NCBI GenBank assembly: GCA_023213395.1
Contig: CM041465.1
Coordinates: 20,274,001-20,338,000 of the forward strand
From: Cycas panzhihuaensis
Taxonomy: Eukaryota > Cycadophyta
DNA: 64,000 nucleotides
Direction: 5' to 3'
In this document: one piece after another, positions 36,409 to 48,970 of the stretch
Layout of the letters: each line of letters starts with the position of its first letter
How positions within the stretch are numbered: position 1 is the first letter of the stretch
Notes under the pieces: model-generated
Told to the model about the DNA's origin: nothing
Database searches by the model: none
The model's input: the letters and a program-made list of their open reading frames with translations, nothing else
Made by a program: the position numbers and the translations under genes

Positions 36409-37649
36409 TCAATCCATCCAATAAACCATTAGTTAGTCACTTGCTAGGTAATGAAGGAAAATCTCTCTCTCAAATAGGTAAAAATGAGATAAACTCTAAG
36501 TAAAAGGAAATCTTTTTTTTTCTAATTTTAATTCTATTCTATACCATAGAAAAGTTTTTAATACCATAAATTATCATGCTGTATAGGGTCTAGATCCTAC
36601 AATTTTTCCTGTAGTATTGCATATTACTAATTTTGTAGCACCAATAGTACCAATCATAAAACAATAAAAAATCTTTCTAAACTACCCTTCTTAATATCAG
36701 AAGCAGGTCCATTAGGACTAGGGTACCCAAAAACCCTAATCAAACCTTTCATGGAACCCTAATTGAGTCCCATTAGGCCCCAAAATCCTAAAATAGGAAT
36801 TGCTTGACTACCAAAAAATACAAAGATAAAATTAACTAAAAAACAAGCTCAAAGGTGGGGTCCACTTACTAGATCCACTATCGCTACCACCATGACTCCC
36901 TCATGATCTCAATGGATTCTCTCATGAGATGTTCTGATGGCTAGATCTCCATTAGTGAGCTTAGGTAGGCAAAGGAAAATAAAGGTGGTAGAGGGGATTT
37001 CTAAGCAAATTAAATGGGTAATAGTAAAAAATAAATTCTGGATTCTTAATCAAATTGCTTTTATTTAGCCCCCTTTAGTCGGCTCCTTAGAGCTCTTCGC
37101 CTATTTTTCATTTTGATCAAGCCAACAGATTATCATCTTTGGGTCTATTTATATCTCCTTAATGACTCAAGCCCTTCTTGAATTAGTGTTATTTTTCTCA
37201 TCTTTCTGTGTAATGATGATGGCTTCCACCTTCCCTTGGGGAAGCCTTTTATCCCCAAAACTCATATGTTCAAAACCTTATCAGTGTTTATACTCCTTAG
37301 ATTCATATTGATGCACTGATCCCTTATTTCATAACTATGTTAGACTTTTTCATCACCTAGGGAACTTTTATTCCATTACTTGAGTCCCTTATTAGGTTTT
37401 TAATAAACATTAGGTTTTATTGATGAGTTCCTTGCATTGTTACTTCTACCTTCCATAGGGTAGACCCTCTCTGAACCTTGTTGCCCAGTCATAGGACTCT
37501 CCTATCCTCTTACTAAGTAGTTTTTGTATTATCCTAACTTTTATAACTCATTGTCCTTTCCCTATATCTCTTCTCTCTTAGCATTCTTTCCCTATAAAAG
37601 GCTGACATTTATCTACCCTCTATAATTATAGAAAGTATCCTTCCCCCGT
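36409..37649. other. Element C spacer upstream of the antisense frame
   Basis: AT-rich. No coding seen until the RNase H remnant begins near 37650. Includes poly-T and poly-A rich tracts (36500..36700). Confidence 0.45.
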
Positions 37650-37686
37650 GGATCTACTCATCTACATTGATGGAGGCAGTCATGGT
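37650..37686 (+). pseudogene. Second RNase H-like domain in element C, N-terminal piece (split by copia D)
   Basis: Reads LIYIDGGSHG up to the insertion point. YIDGGS is the first catalytic-Asp motif of RNase H (usual form DGGSRGNPGP). The rest continues in the same frame at 45273 after removal of copia D and one ATGGT copy. Confidence 0.75.
37682..37686. repeat. Target-site duplication of copia D, left copy (ATGGT)
   Basis: Matches 45268..45272 exactly and flanks the two 312-bp LTRs. Confidence 0.95.
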
Positions 37687-37998
37687 TGAAAGAGGTTAAT
37701 GTATCAAGGTCATTTGTGTAGATTAATTATGTGACCTTAGGATATATTATTAGCATTAGTCTCTTAATGAAATGCACTTTATGTGCATTTAGATGTAATT
37801 TTAGGTTCATGTCATTAGGCGGGAAAATCCTAACCCTAATGCTGACCCTTAATAATAAAAGGTGAAATCTCAAGGAGGCAGTCATTATTCATTCTCACCT
37901 CCAAGCTTGCTATCATATCTTGTTTCATCTTCTTTTCCATTCTCCATTGCCATTGTGTGTATGTGAGTGATTTATCTCCTAGATCCATCCTTCTTTCA
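37687..37998 (+). repeat. Copia D, 5' LTR (312 bp)
   Basis: Starts TGAAAGAGG and ends CTTTCA, repeated at 44956..45267 with about 14 differences counted by eye (about 95 percent identity). Confidence 0.96.
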
Positions 37999-38000
37999 TG

Positions 38001-38012
38001 TGGTATCAGAGC
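38001..38012 (+). other. Copia D primer-binding site (initiator-Met tRNA)
   Basis: TGGTATCAGAGC, exact match to the standard plant copia primer site, two bases after the LTR. Confidence 0.95.
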
Positions 38013-39928
38013 TAGAAGGGGATCTATTCACTCCATTCCACTTGCATGGAGTCATTTTGCCTCTCCTTCACCTTCAATGTAAAGCATTGAGAGTGCATTC
38101 ATTATTGTTTAACATTTTTAAGAGCTTAAAATTATATTATTTTGTATGTTACTACTTTGTCCATGTGTACAGAAATTTAGAGGTGAAGAATATAGGTTTT
38201 TGAAGCCGTTCAGTTGTGAGAACAGTCCCGAAAGCATTAAAGGCCCAAATTTTTATAAAATTTTGACCATCTCTGAATTTGATGAAATTTGGCATGAAAG
38301 GTCACCCTGCTTAGAGGATCATTTTTGTATTATGGAGTAACTTCATATTCAGCCTACAACAGTGAGTTTTAGCTATGACAAAAGGGTAAATTTTGTGGAT
38401 AAGTGATTTAAACCACTTTTCCTAATGAAATCATTTAATTATAAGTTGAAGATCTAAACGTTTTATTAAGGTATCTAGTATATTTATGTCTTAAGATTAG
38501 TTTCAAATAAATCTCATCAAATTTCATCCATTGGTTAGTGAGATCTATGCAGTTTTCTCATGGTTGTGATTTTACCTACTCAACCCCACAAAGGACCTTG
38601 CAAGGGTATTTCGGGTAAATTTTTAACATATTTTCTAGATGGTACAGAAGGGAAAGTTAATGTATATATCAAAATAAAACGTTTTATATATTAAAGTCTA
38701 GATTCTGAGACAGTTGATCTGGCATGATTTTACTTTGGTACTTTTTCAGGTAGAAATTGTTTTTGTGCCTTTTCTGAAATCTAACTTCAGAATTCTATCA
38801 AAAATGACATTCTGAACACTTTTTCCTTTTGGCATAAATTCAAATATCATCATTTAGGCCTTCATATTTGTAATTTTTAAAAAATTACCCATTTATTATT
38901 ATTTGTAAATTTTGTGAAAAAATCACAAAATAGGGCAAAATAACATGCATATAGATTTAGAAAAATCATTATTTTAGCAACAAGTTAATCCATTTTTTAG
39001 CCCATTATGGATTTTATATCAAAACTTCCAAAATCATATTTGGAAACATTGTACTAGAGTAAGGGAAATCTTGGATCAAAAGCAACATCTGGTTCCCTTG
39101 CTAAATCTAGCATGTTTTTTCTATTTATGCACATAGCATAAAGCATCACAAAAGTAGCAACAATAACAAAGTAAGCACGAAAAGTAAGTAAGCACATTTG
39201 GTAACTTTCTATTTCAGTTTTCAGTTATACGGAAACATCTTATACTATTCCTAAAAGGAATCTCATCCGTACGATCTATACCACCAGTTCTTGACTTGTG
39301 CGCACGCTGGCCTTGGTTGAAATAGACCAAGGTTGACTGAAGTTCAGGTCCTAAGGGAGGTGTGAGTTTTATACTGGGTCTGGTCTTAACCAGAATAATG
39401 GTGGAGGGATAGGTTAGCCATACCTATGGCCTCTAATCAGGGATAATCCTGATAACCACCCGAGAAAACTGAAAACCTTAATGCAAGATTAAAATTAACC
39501 CAGTCTAATATCCATCATAGCCATAGGATACGCAGTACCATTTGACTCTTCAGAGGAGGTATATAGATGCTCATTGGTGAACTGGGTGAGGACTGGGAGT
39601 ACTTGGGCTCTATTGTGACTTGGATTTCATCACCAAGCGTAGGTGTAGGTATCGCGGGTGAAGGCCTTAATCATATACTAGAAGCCTTAGGCATCGAAAC
39701 CTCACCTATATTTGGACATAAGTGAGAGGTTAATGGCATGACACATCACCACTCTTTGCCATCTCTACATTAGGCCTCATTCTTATATCATTACTTATAT
39801 TCATTTTTTATATAATTGTTGAAAAGTACTTAATCATTGCTTGCTTCTCATCATAACAGACATTTATACATCCCTGCTGCACCAATAGCACATACTTCTA
39901 TCATCTCTTCTACTTCTTCATCATCACC
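38013..39928 (+). other. Copia D long untranslated leader
   Basis: About 1.9 kb between primer site and gag ATG. Frames at 37967..38203 and 38146..38340 overlap the LTR/leader and look like chance. A block with AAATTTTTATAAAATTTTGA (38248..38267) and GATGAAATTTGGCATGAAAG (38281..38300) lies near the start. No function seen. Confidence 0.6.
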
Positions 39929-41125
39929 ATGTTATCTCAATTCAAGCAAAATGTTAACTGCATATTGAAAGGTAAAGAAAATTGGGATATATGGTACACT
40001 AAAATTAAAAATGCTGGAAAGTCTAAAGGCCTTTGGAGAGCCCACTTGTAGCCTACACCCAGCATACCAGCAATGGCTACAACATCTGCTTCTAGTGGAT
40101 CTACCCCAACAACTCCTACAGATGCTACAACTAAACTATAATGGGAGATAGATGATGAAAAGATTTGTGCAGGAATTTTGTTGGTCATTGATCACTCCTT
40201 GCATAACTTGATAAATGAAGACGAACATGATACAACCTGGAAGGTCCTAGAAGTTCTTAGAAAGAACTTTGATATAAAGTCAAAGTTAGAATTTGTTCAT
40301 CTTGTTTTGAAAATGAATAAATTAAAAATGCAGAAGGGATGAGCTCATGAGATAATAAATCTCCTTCAACCAATTAAACGAGCAATTGGCAAAGACTTTA
40401 AAACCCAATGCATCACTTGCGCATTTTTGATCCAGTCATGTTTACATGTCCCTGATTATAAAAACTTGCTTAGAAGTCTTTAATCTAGTGGAACATTGAA
40501 GACACTCAACTTCAAAGCACTTACTAAGAAGTTCATAGAATTTGATAAGACCTTTGATACAAACTTTGTAGCCTCTGAATCTCTTCCAGATATAGCCTTT
40601 GAGGTAGAAGAAGAAGTTTGCTACATAAAAAATTAAGGTCCCTCTCGTGGCAGAGGAAATAACCAAGCAAGAGAAGAAGGAAAAAATATAGAAACTCATC
40701 CACAAGGTCAATCAAACCCTTAATCACTACCTCAATAGTTTCAAGGCCAAGGGCCACCTCAATAAAGAGTAAGACAATCAGGCCAAACCAGTACTTCTTC
40801 AGGGACTAGTAATCAAACTATTACGTGTGATCAGTGTAACCATAAAGGACACTTAGCAAAAGATTGCAAAACTGCCACTTATAAGTTGGCTAAGTTCCAA
40901 CCAAAACATGAAGCTCATAATGTTGAAGAAACTTGTAAAGAATCCTCTAGTGGTGTAGATTCTGTACAAGCACATATTCAAATAATTAAGGGATCTTCAA
41001 CATCAAATTCCATTAACCAACCAAAGAGATACTTTGAAGCTCGGTGTGGATATATCACTTGTGAATTCCCTTCACCAATGCCAAGCCCTATTGGATTTGC
41101 CAATAATGTGGATTTAATCGATGGA
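39929..41125 (+). pseudogene. Copia D gag
   Basis: Starts at ATG 39929, in the same frame as pol. The early part reads FKQNVNCILKGKENWDIWYT and DDTTWKVLEVLRKNFDIKSK-like blocks (WKVLEVLRKNFD). The CCHC zinc knuckle CDQCNHKGHLAKDC lies at 40826..40867. Stops at LWRAHL*, KL*WEI and several later points are mostly TAG/TAA in place of a Gln codon. Gag and pol form one long phase, as usual in copia. Confidence 0.88.
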
Positions 41126-41563
41126 TAGTGGATCATGGACATAGGAGCAACTCAACATATGACATGCAATCGTAGTCTATATCAAACATTTGACTCAAAT
41201 GTTCATGGAATTGTTCATATGGCTGATAAATCACAACAACCTATTGAAGGAACTGGTAACATTCGCTTAAAACTCCTAGGCTTAGAAGATTTTACATTGT
41301 TTGGTGTCTTATACATACCCAATCTCAAATAAAACCTACTCTCTTTATCCACACTTGTTTCTCGTGGATTTGATCTGAGTGTAACCACAAATGACCAGAC
41401 TCTCAAGGTCATTCACCCTCCAACTAATCAGGTGGTTTTGACTGGACATCTCTCTGGCAAACTTTTTTGATTAAATGACTCTCTATCTTTTGAAGCCCAT
41501 TGTGCCCAAAGCCCTTGTGTCGATGAAGAATTTACATTTAATTCCATCTTAACCCATCCAACG
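41126..41563 (+). pseudogene. Copia D protease
   Basis: Motif WIMDIGATQHMTC at 41129..41167. The family norm is D-S-G-A; here serine is isoleucine (GAC ATA GGA at 41138..41146), so the active site is damaged. FGVLYIPNLK and LLSLSTLVSRGFDLSV follow, as in copia proteases. A TAG precedes the motif at 41126. Confidence 0.85.
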
Positions 41564-42600
41564 TTGTCACTAGAACCTCTTTGGCATTCTCGCATGGGCC
41601 ATATTCACATTGATAGACTTAGAGATCTTTCTAATACTCTTCCAAACCTTCCAAAGTTTTCCTCTAAGCCCTTTAAATGTGAACCTTGTATCATTGCCAA
41701 ATCTTATCGACAACCCTTTCCTAAAAGTCAGTGGAAATCAAGCCATTTATTACAATTGGTACACTCTGATTTATGTAGGCCAATGCCCATTCCTTCACTA
41801 AAGGGCAAGCTATATTACATCTCTTTCATTAATGATTTCACTAGGAAAGTATGGGTAGCTTTTCTATACAAGAAAGATGAAGCATTCCGTATATTCAAGG
41901 AATTTAAAGCCCTCACTAAAAAAGAGTTAGGTTATCAACTTAAATATCTTCGAACTAATAATGGTGGCAAATATACCTCACATGAGTTTGAAAGTTACCT
42001 TCTAGATAATGGCATTAAGAATCAAACAATAGTAGTAGGTACCCCACAACAAAATAGAGTTGTCGAGCACATGAACAGGACAATCATGAACACGGTTCGT
42101 GCTATGTTAATATATAAAAATGTACCTACCTATCTATGGGATGAAGCAATCTAGACAGCTATTTATTATATCAATGTTGTTAGCCCATCAAAGGAAGTAC
42201 AATCACCTAATGAAAAGTGGTAAGGACAAGACCCCATTATTCACTACTTTAAAGTTTTTGGCTCTACATGCTATGCCCACATTCTAGATGTAGATCGAAA
42301 TAAACTTCAGCTAAGGGCACTTAATGGCACCTTTGTTGGATACCTTATGGATAAGAAAGGGTATAAGGTCTTCATACTGTCACAATAAGAAATCATCATT
42401 ACCAGAGATGTCATTTTTGTGGAGACAGAGGATTAGTTACTTAAATTAGACTTCATAGTACCCTCACGCCACTACAATAATATTATAAAGTATGATGTTC
42501 AGATTCTAAAATTTAGGGGGGCGAGACATAAATTACTCCAAATGTTGGAAGCTGACAATAGAGCCTTGGAGGATACAAGTTGTGACTTTGAACCAATGAG
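41564..42600 (+). pseudogene. Copia D integrase
   Basis: Open from 41564 to 42154. The zinc region is LWHSRMGHIHIDRL followed by CEPCIIAK. First catalytic D in HSDLCRPM (41768..41770). The second catalytic position reads RTNNGGKY (41957..41959), D changed to N. The third, VVEHMNRT, is E at 42065..42067, 36 codons after it, so the D,D(35)E spacing is kept but one acid is lost. The later part carries STCYAHI and RALNGTFVGYLMDKKGYK. A serine-rich, DKGK-repeat linker follows (42542..42817). Confidence 0.92.
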
Positions 42601-42899
42601 TGCACATCTAGCACCATCTTTTGAAGATAACAGAGTTGACAAAGGCAAAGTCATTATAGAAGAACCATCCTCTCCACCTTCAATTGACAAAGGCAAAATA
42701 GTGGTAGAAGGACCATCTTCCTCAGACATATCAATATCCTCCTCACAAAATAATCATTTTAACGAATATGATGAGAACCAAGAAGTTGGGAAAATGAGGA
42801 CATCATTCCCAACTTAAGGATCTTGAGAAGCCTGCCAGCTCAATAAGGACATACGACTAGATGAGGTGGGCAAAACTGGCACTTAAAGTGCCCATAGAG

Positions 42900-44500
42900 C
42901 AAGGATGCAAGAATCATTATATAGTGAGCTTGAACCAGTAAAATTGCACCTTACTCTTAATGAAGAGCTCTTAACATACTAAGAAGTTGTAAAGCATACA
43001 ACTTGGAGAAATGCCATAAATGAAGAGTACCAATCTCTTATCAAGAATAGTACATGGGAGCTCGTTGATCTACCACTTGGTAGAAAGGTAGTTCAAAATA
43101 AATGGGTGTTTAAAAACAAAAATATATTAGACAACACCCTTGAAAAGTACAAGTCGAGGCTGGTAGCTAAAGGATTTAGACAAAGGGAAGGTATCGACTA
43201 CACTGGAGTCTTTGCACCTACAACCAAGTGGCCTGCAATTAGAACTCTTGTGGCCTTGGCTACTTAATAGGCTTGGAAAATCCACCAACTCGATATTAAG
43301 ACCACATTTCTCAATGGAGAACTTGAAGAAGAAATTTATATGGCTCAGCTAGAAGGATATGAGATCGAAGGTCAAGAGTATAAGATTTGTAGGCTCAGAA
43401 AGTCCTTGTATGGCCTTAAATAAGCCCCTTGCACTTAGTTTACCAAGTTGTCTAAAAGGATGAGACAACTTGGATATGAGGTTTGTGACTATTAAGATAT
43501 TGATGCAACGTTATTCATCAAGCACCATAAGGATAAAGTCACTTATCTCATAATCTTTGTGGATGACATGCTAGTAACAGGTAATAGTGAATAGGTAATA
43601 AGCCAGTTGAAAGAGGACCTTGGAAAAATATTTGAATTGTCTGACCCGGTTTGATGAAATATTATTTGGGAATTGAAGTAATACAAAAGAATGGAAAATT
43701 TTTCCTCTCCCAAGAAAAATACATCAATGATCTTCTAACCAAGTTTTAGTTAAAGGATGCTTGACCAGTGATGTTACCTATGGACCCTAACACCAAACTC
43801 TCAGCGGAAGGTGACACTAGGGAGGAAGATGCAACACTCTACAGGAAACTTGTAGGTAGTCTCATCTACACTACTAATACAAGGCCAGATATTATACACT
43901 CTATCAGCATTCTTGCTCGTTACATGACAAATCCTAAGAAGAATCATTGGCAGGTAGCAGTGTGATTATTGAGATACCTTAAGATGACCAGTAAGTATGG
44001 TTTGTTATATGAACCTAATTTAGACTTCAAGCTTTTTATATACACAGACTCAGACTTTGCAAGATATAAAGATATTAGAAGATCTACATCTGGGTATGTA
44101 ATGTTTCTTGGAACAAGACCAATATCATGGAGATCTAAATGACAGAAGATAATTGCAGATTCAACTACCGAAGTTGAATACATTACTACTTCTCAGACCA
44201 GTAAAGAGGTGATATAGCTGAGAAAATTATTAGAAACATTGAATATCACCCAAACAAGTCCTATGAGTCTTCATGTAGATAATTAATTAGCATTTTGCAT
44301 GGCAAAAAGTCTTGTATTTCACAATCATACTAAACACATAAGTATGAAAGTCTACAGGATTAGGGAACTTAATCATGATGGCACAATTCAATTGGATTAC
44401 TGCCCCACAACAGATCAAGTGGCTGATATCTTCACCAAACCACTGCAAATGGTGAAGTTTGAATAGTTCCGAAGGCAGCTTGGCCTTAAGGCCTCCATCT
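42900..44500 (+). pseudogene. Copia D reverse transcriptase and RNase H
   Basis: RT blocks: KWVFKNKNILDNTLEKYKSR, LVAKGFRQREGIDYTGVFAP, QLDIKTTFLNGELEEEIYM and the catalytic IIFVDDMLVTGNS (FVDD 43556..43567). GLK*APCT*F shows TAA and TAG exactly where Q and W are expected. A one-base loss at about 43648..43650 shifts the frame before MKYYLGIE. RNase H: YTDSDFARYKDIRRSTSGYV (44041..44100), EVEYITTSQTSKEVI, LHVDN and TKHISMKVYRIREL, ending DIFTKPL near 44445. Confidence 0.92.
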
Positions 44501-44538
44501 TCGATGGATCAAAGAAGATGGCAATAGGATCATCATAC

Positions 44539-44641
44539 TCTATTCTATTCGTGAAAACCCCTTGTGAGCGTAGAAGAATAAGAGTAAGTCTCAGCTCTAT
44601 CCTCTTTGTGAAAACCCCATGTGGGCACGGAAGGATAAGGG
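44539..44641 (+). repeat. Short tandem repeat in copia D 3' region, unit about 55 bp
   Basis: Two copies of a segment beginning CTCTAT and containing GTGAAAACCCC, at 44539 and 44594. Confidence 0.8.
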
Positions 44642-44944
44642 TTGTACTTGTTTTAGAAAATTAAAACCTATGAAAACTGAAAAGGGCATAGGGGATGATT
44701 AAATAGTATATGGAGACTTAGTAGATTAAGCTACACATTTAAGATGCTTGGCTATTAGGCTATATCAAAGAGCCACCTTAGCTATTTTGATTTATAAAAG
44801 GGGCTATAGATCTTAGAAAGTTCATGGGTTTTTATTCCCCATGAGGGTTTTCCCACAAAAGTGTCATTTAGAATGTCAATGTAATAATGAGGCTCAAATA
44901 AAGACCTCATAGAATAGATTTTCTGAAAATAACCTTCCACCATT

Positions 44945-44955
44945 AAGGGGAGGAT
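44945..44955 (+). other. Copia D polypurine tract
   Basis: AAGGGGAGGAT directly abuts the 3' LTR at 44956. Confidence 0.9.
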
Positions 44956-45267
44956 TGAAAGAGATTAATGTATCAAGGTCATTTATGTAGATTAATTATG
45001 TGACCTTAGGATATATTATTAGAATTAGTCTCTTAATGAAATGCACTTTATGTGCATTTAGATGTAATTTTGGGTTCATGTCATTAGGTGGGAAAATCCT
45101 AACCCTAATGCTCACCCTTAATAATAAAAGTTAAAATCTCAAGGAGGAAGTCATTATTCATTCTCACCTCCAAGCTTGCTCTCATATCTTGTTTCATCTT
45201 TCTTTTCATTCTCCATTGCCATTGTGTGCATGTGAGTGATTTATCTCCTAGATCCATCCTTCCTTCA
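44956..45267 (+). repeat. Copia D, 3' LTR (312 bp)
   Basis: Same length as the 5' LTR and ends CCTTCA; followed by the ATGGT target-site copy. Confidence 0.96.
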
Positions 45268-45272
45268 ATGGT
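45268..45272. repeat. Target-site duplication of copia D, right copy (ATGGT)
   Basis: Identical to 37682..37686. Confidence 0.95.
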
Positions 45273-45640
45273 AACCTAAGGCCCTCTGCTATAACTTAGA
45301 TCATCTATGATCCCTTTGTATATATCTTCATGTGTTGTGGGACCTATCTACCTTAAGCCACAAATAATAAAGTAAAGTATATGGCAATCATCGAGGCCTT
45401 AACTAATGCACTTCATTTCTATCATGGCCTCATTATCTTGCATTGTAATTCCTATATCATAGTATCCTAGTTGACATAAGCCTATTGAATCCTTTGCCCT
45501 AGGTTAAGGTCTTTAACTACAATAACCAATTCCATGTTGGCCTATTTCTCCTAAGTCAACATCTGGTATAATACTTGTGACTAAAACATCAAGGTTGACA
45601 ACCTAGTTAACCTCATCCTTGAGCATTACCTTCAGTGTGA
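45273..45640 (+). pseudogene. Second RNase H-like domain in element C, main piece
   Basis: Continues the DGGS frame from 37686. NLRPSAI matches NPGPSAI; then ATNNKVKYMAIIEALTNALH (family ATNNxAEYxAxIxAL) and LHCNSYIIVS (family DSQLVV). The expected catalytic E (KVEY) is K and the expected D (CDS) is N, both G-to-A changes; the first Asp in YIDGGS is intact. A tail with VDNLVNLILEHYL resembles the final ADxLANxAL motif. This domain differs from the gypsy RNase H at 32100..32480 and resembles the cellular/archaeal-type RNase HI fold found as an extra domain in some Tat elements. Stops interrupt it. I do not see it in A or B. Confidence 0.72.
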
Positions 45641-46138
45641 GGCTAATTCCCTTTTGACTTAATGGGCTACCTATTAGAAAGGGCCTTAGGGGTTAGCCCC
45701 AAATTTCCTCTTTCACCTATGAAGGTGGTCACTAATGAGATAAAACTATGGTGACTAGAACCTCTATTCATCTAGTTGTTATCTTTAGTTGGCACAATAA
45801 GGCATCCCCTCATCTCCCCAAAGGTTTCTTTGGGTTTCCAAACCCCATTTGAGGGTCATGCCACTCGCTTGGAGTGTTACTAAGGGCATCCCCCTTGATC
45901 ATTACCTTTCCCTTTTACCTACACATACTTAAGATTCATAGCCACCCACTTTAGGATTGATTTGGTTATACTCCCATCTCTCTCCTTATCTTATGCCTCT
46001 TGACCATGCATCTATTGTGGCACTCATTACCCCCTTGGTTATATACACATTTGATTTATAGTTATTATTTACATTAACAACACTTGTATTGGTCACATTC
46101 ACCATCATCTTAACCTTTAAGTGATGAGGTTCTATTGC
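45641..46138. other. Element C non-coding sequence before its 3' LTR
   Basis: No coding seen. The final 30 bases, including AGTGATGAGGTTCTATTG, match A's sequence next to its polypurine tract. Confidence 0.5.
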
Positions 46139-46139
46139 T

Positions 46140-46149
46140 AATGGGGTAG
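46140..46149 (+). other. Element C polypurine tract
   Basis: AATGGGGTAG abuts the LTR start TGTTTCCC at 46150; compare AAGGGGGTAG in A. Confidence 0.85.
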
Positions 46150-47682
46150 TGTTTCCCAACTATTAGGAATGGATCAGGAGATGGCAACCCATAAGTAAGT
46201 GAAGGTATGTGCCTCTTCCCCACTCAGAGCTTTCTACTTTGTTGGATCTTAGGTACTAGATCTATACATGCTTGATGCTTACTTGGCTTGCCTATTTCTC
46301 TTTTATGCTAATGACAACTAGGACTCTGGTCTAGTGGCCTTAGAGTCCCTCATTATGGCCTAATAGTCAGTAAGTTAATCCTTCTTTAATCCATGTGACT
46401 TCATCCCTATCAAATTTTAACCCATTATTACTTGTTCTGCTTCATTTTTTTATCTCGATTGTATGTGATTTGTCATTAAGAGGCCTTAGGATCAATTTAT
46501 AGAAATTTAAAGTGGAAGCATATGGTTCTATAGTTAAATTTTGATGCCCTACTATAATAGTACTTTGATTATTACTGGTAATAATGGTATCATAGAGTAT
46601 TTTATGGTATCACAAACATATTTATGGTACCACAAATAACTCCATGGTGTTACTATTATAATAGTCACTTATAGTTAGAAACATTCAATTTCTATTATTA
46701 ATACTCCCCTATTAGACTTGGCACCCTATGGTAGGCCTAAGTGGGTGTGCAATGGCCCAAGGAATCTTTCTAATTCATCAAATTACTACTTTATCTAAAT
46801 TTAGAGTGGCATTTTTAAAATAAAACCATGGCAATCCATGGTTTTCAAGGGGTCAACACTTTAGCACTTGAATTTTGGATGTAAAACCTCTCAATTTTGA
46901 GGGGTTTCTCTTCTTTTAGCACTTCTGGTTCTTTGAGGGAATTCCATGAGTCCCATACTATCAAGAGTTAGATTGATTCTTTTTCTCACTTAATTTAAAT
47001 TCCAGTCATTATCATGCTTAGTTTGGCTAGCTCCCATGGTCATTCTTGATGGAAGTTGATGTAAATCTTCATGCATAACTAGCATCTTGCTAATTTTGGC
47101 TCTACTATCTTTTTCTTGAGCCTTTAAACCTTGTCTTACTGCCATTTTTAGGCTTCACATCATCAAGAATTTGAGACTTTCACCTAGTTGAGCTTAAAAC
47201 ACCAAGCAATTGTCAGCATTCCATTATAGTAGTACTAAGGAGTCTACACCAACATTTTTTGGTAGTTGTTTAGAGGATCTTTGTTATAGAAAATAACTCT
47301 TACACCCCTCACTCTTAGGTAATCCCCTTCTAGGTTGTATGGTATTAGATTTCCTTAGTACATACACATCCTACTTCAATCTAGGCCATGTTGCCACATG
47401 ATGCAAAGGATTCAAACTATTTTTTTATTTAGGATACTCCTTGTAGCTGTATTTCCATTTCTCTCTTATTAATTTTGTCAAAGTTATAGGGATTGGAAGG
47501 GTTACCCTTGTCCCAACCAAGGGAACCACCTATATAGAGGAGGCTAGTACCATCCTAAGGCATCCCTCATACCTACTCTCTACCTATTACATTCTCCTTA
47601 TATTTTTATTACTTAGAAGAATGCTCATGCTCACTTGATTATACTTATATTCTTCTTGATTATGAGTAGAAGGTAGTTTGGT

Positions 47683-47763
<81 letters not shown>

Positions 47764-48970
47764 TACAAGTATTGCTTAATATTTAGGGTAGTATCCTAAC
47801 ATTCATGCAAGGTGAAGATCAAGCCTCTCAAGGCTGCCTAGAAATATACAATAGACTACACTCCCCAAGGTGAGTTCTACTTACATCTTGCATGTTTCAT
47901 AGTTTCTTTACCTTTCCTTTTTGTTTGTATATTATTACTAGTTTAATTTAGGGAAAACAAGTGGATCCCCCTCCATCTTCCAACTCTTATACAATAAAGG
48001 AGCTTTCAACCAAGGCAAAGGGAGATCAAGGAGGATTAAGGGAAGAGTCGTCACCAACTTCAACAAACTAGGTGCATGTCCCAAAAACCTTATTCTCCTT
48101 ATAGTTGTTTCACTCTCTATTGATACTCTTACCTTTAACTTTACCATTACAACAAATTCCCCCCCCTTCTTTTAGGTTTGCTTCTATTAGTTGCATCTCA
48201 ATCAAAAGAAAAGGGTAAAGATTTTTAGTGGACATCTCTCATTGCATGTGGGAAAAAGAGATAATTTTAAAGAAAAAAATATTTTTCTTTATTTATTCTT
48301 TCCATACAAAACATATTGAGGAATAGTTGGATTGTATGTAGGGAAAAAGGCACCTACCCTTTACCTCCTTCATTCTATCTCACATTTACATTGGTAAGCC
48401 TTCTTCTTAATTATAATATGGTTCCTTTTTTCCTTTAGGACAAGAGGAAAAAGAAAGTATAATGAGAGCGAGGTTCAATATATTTTGTACATTATTTGTT
48501 TATTGCATTCCTTTGTTATTTCCTTTAACACACATATAAACAAACCTCATTGAAAGAAAACCCTAAGTAAAACATGTCATTATATTACAACTTAAAGATT
48601 AAACAAGGAAACAAATTAATACCCCTTCTTCCTTGCTCACTAGCCTTTGTTACCATATTCTTACCTTAAGAGGGAGCCTTTTGCCTCCTTTTCCAAAGAG
48701 GATAAGAGAAACCTTTGCTTAGGCAATTTGGTAATCTGAGAAAGCCAAGCCACCTAGATCTCACACATTTACATACTAATAAAATCTAAAAACCTTATAT
48801 TCAAAGAAGTGAACATGTGCTATGCGAGTCTCAAATCTATACCCAAGTGATGCATGGATTCCTTTTTGGGTAAATAAGAATATCATCGCATCTCTGTAGG
48901 CTTTAACACCCTAAGCATATCACTTATATGTGTGTAGTTGCTTCTTGTTACCCCCATAGGTACACTTCCA
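46150..48970 (+). repeat. Element C, 3' LTR (about 2821 bp)
   Basis: Starts TGTTTCCCAACTATTAGGAA, the reverse complement of the A and B LTR ends, and closes ACACTTCCA, matching B's GCTTCCA. Length fits the 2.7-2.8 kb of A and B. Contains GGTATC/GGTACC repeats (46575..46640) and a long (TA)n. The element's 5' LTR is not in the window. Confidence 0.85.
47695..47762. repeat. (TA)34 microsatellite inside the C LTR
   Basis: 68 uninterrupted bases of alternating T and A. Confidence 0.98.

Noticed and set aside
47695-47762. (TA)n as a functional element
   Set aside because: Ordinary microsatellite expansion inside an LTR.
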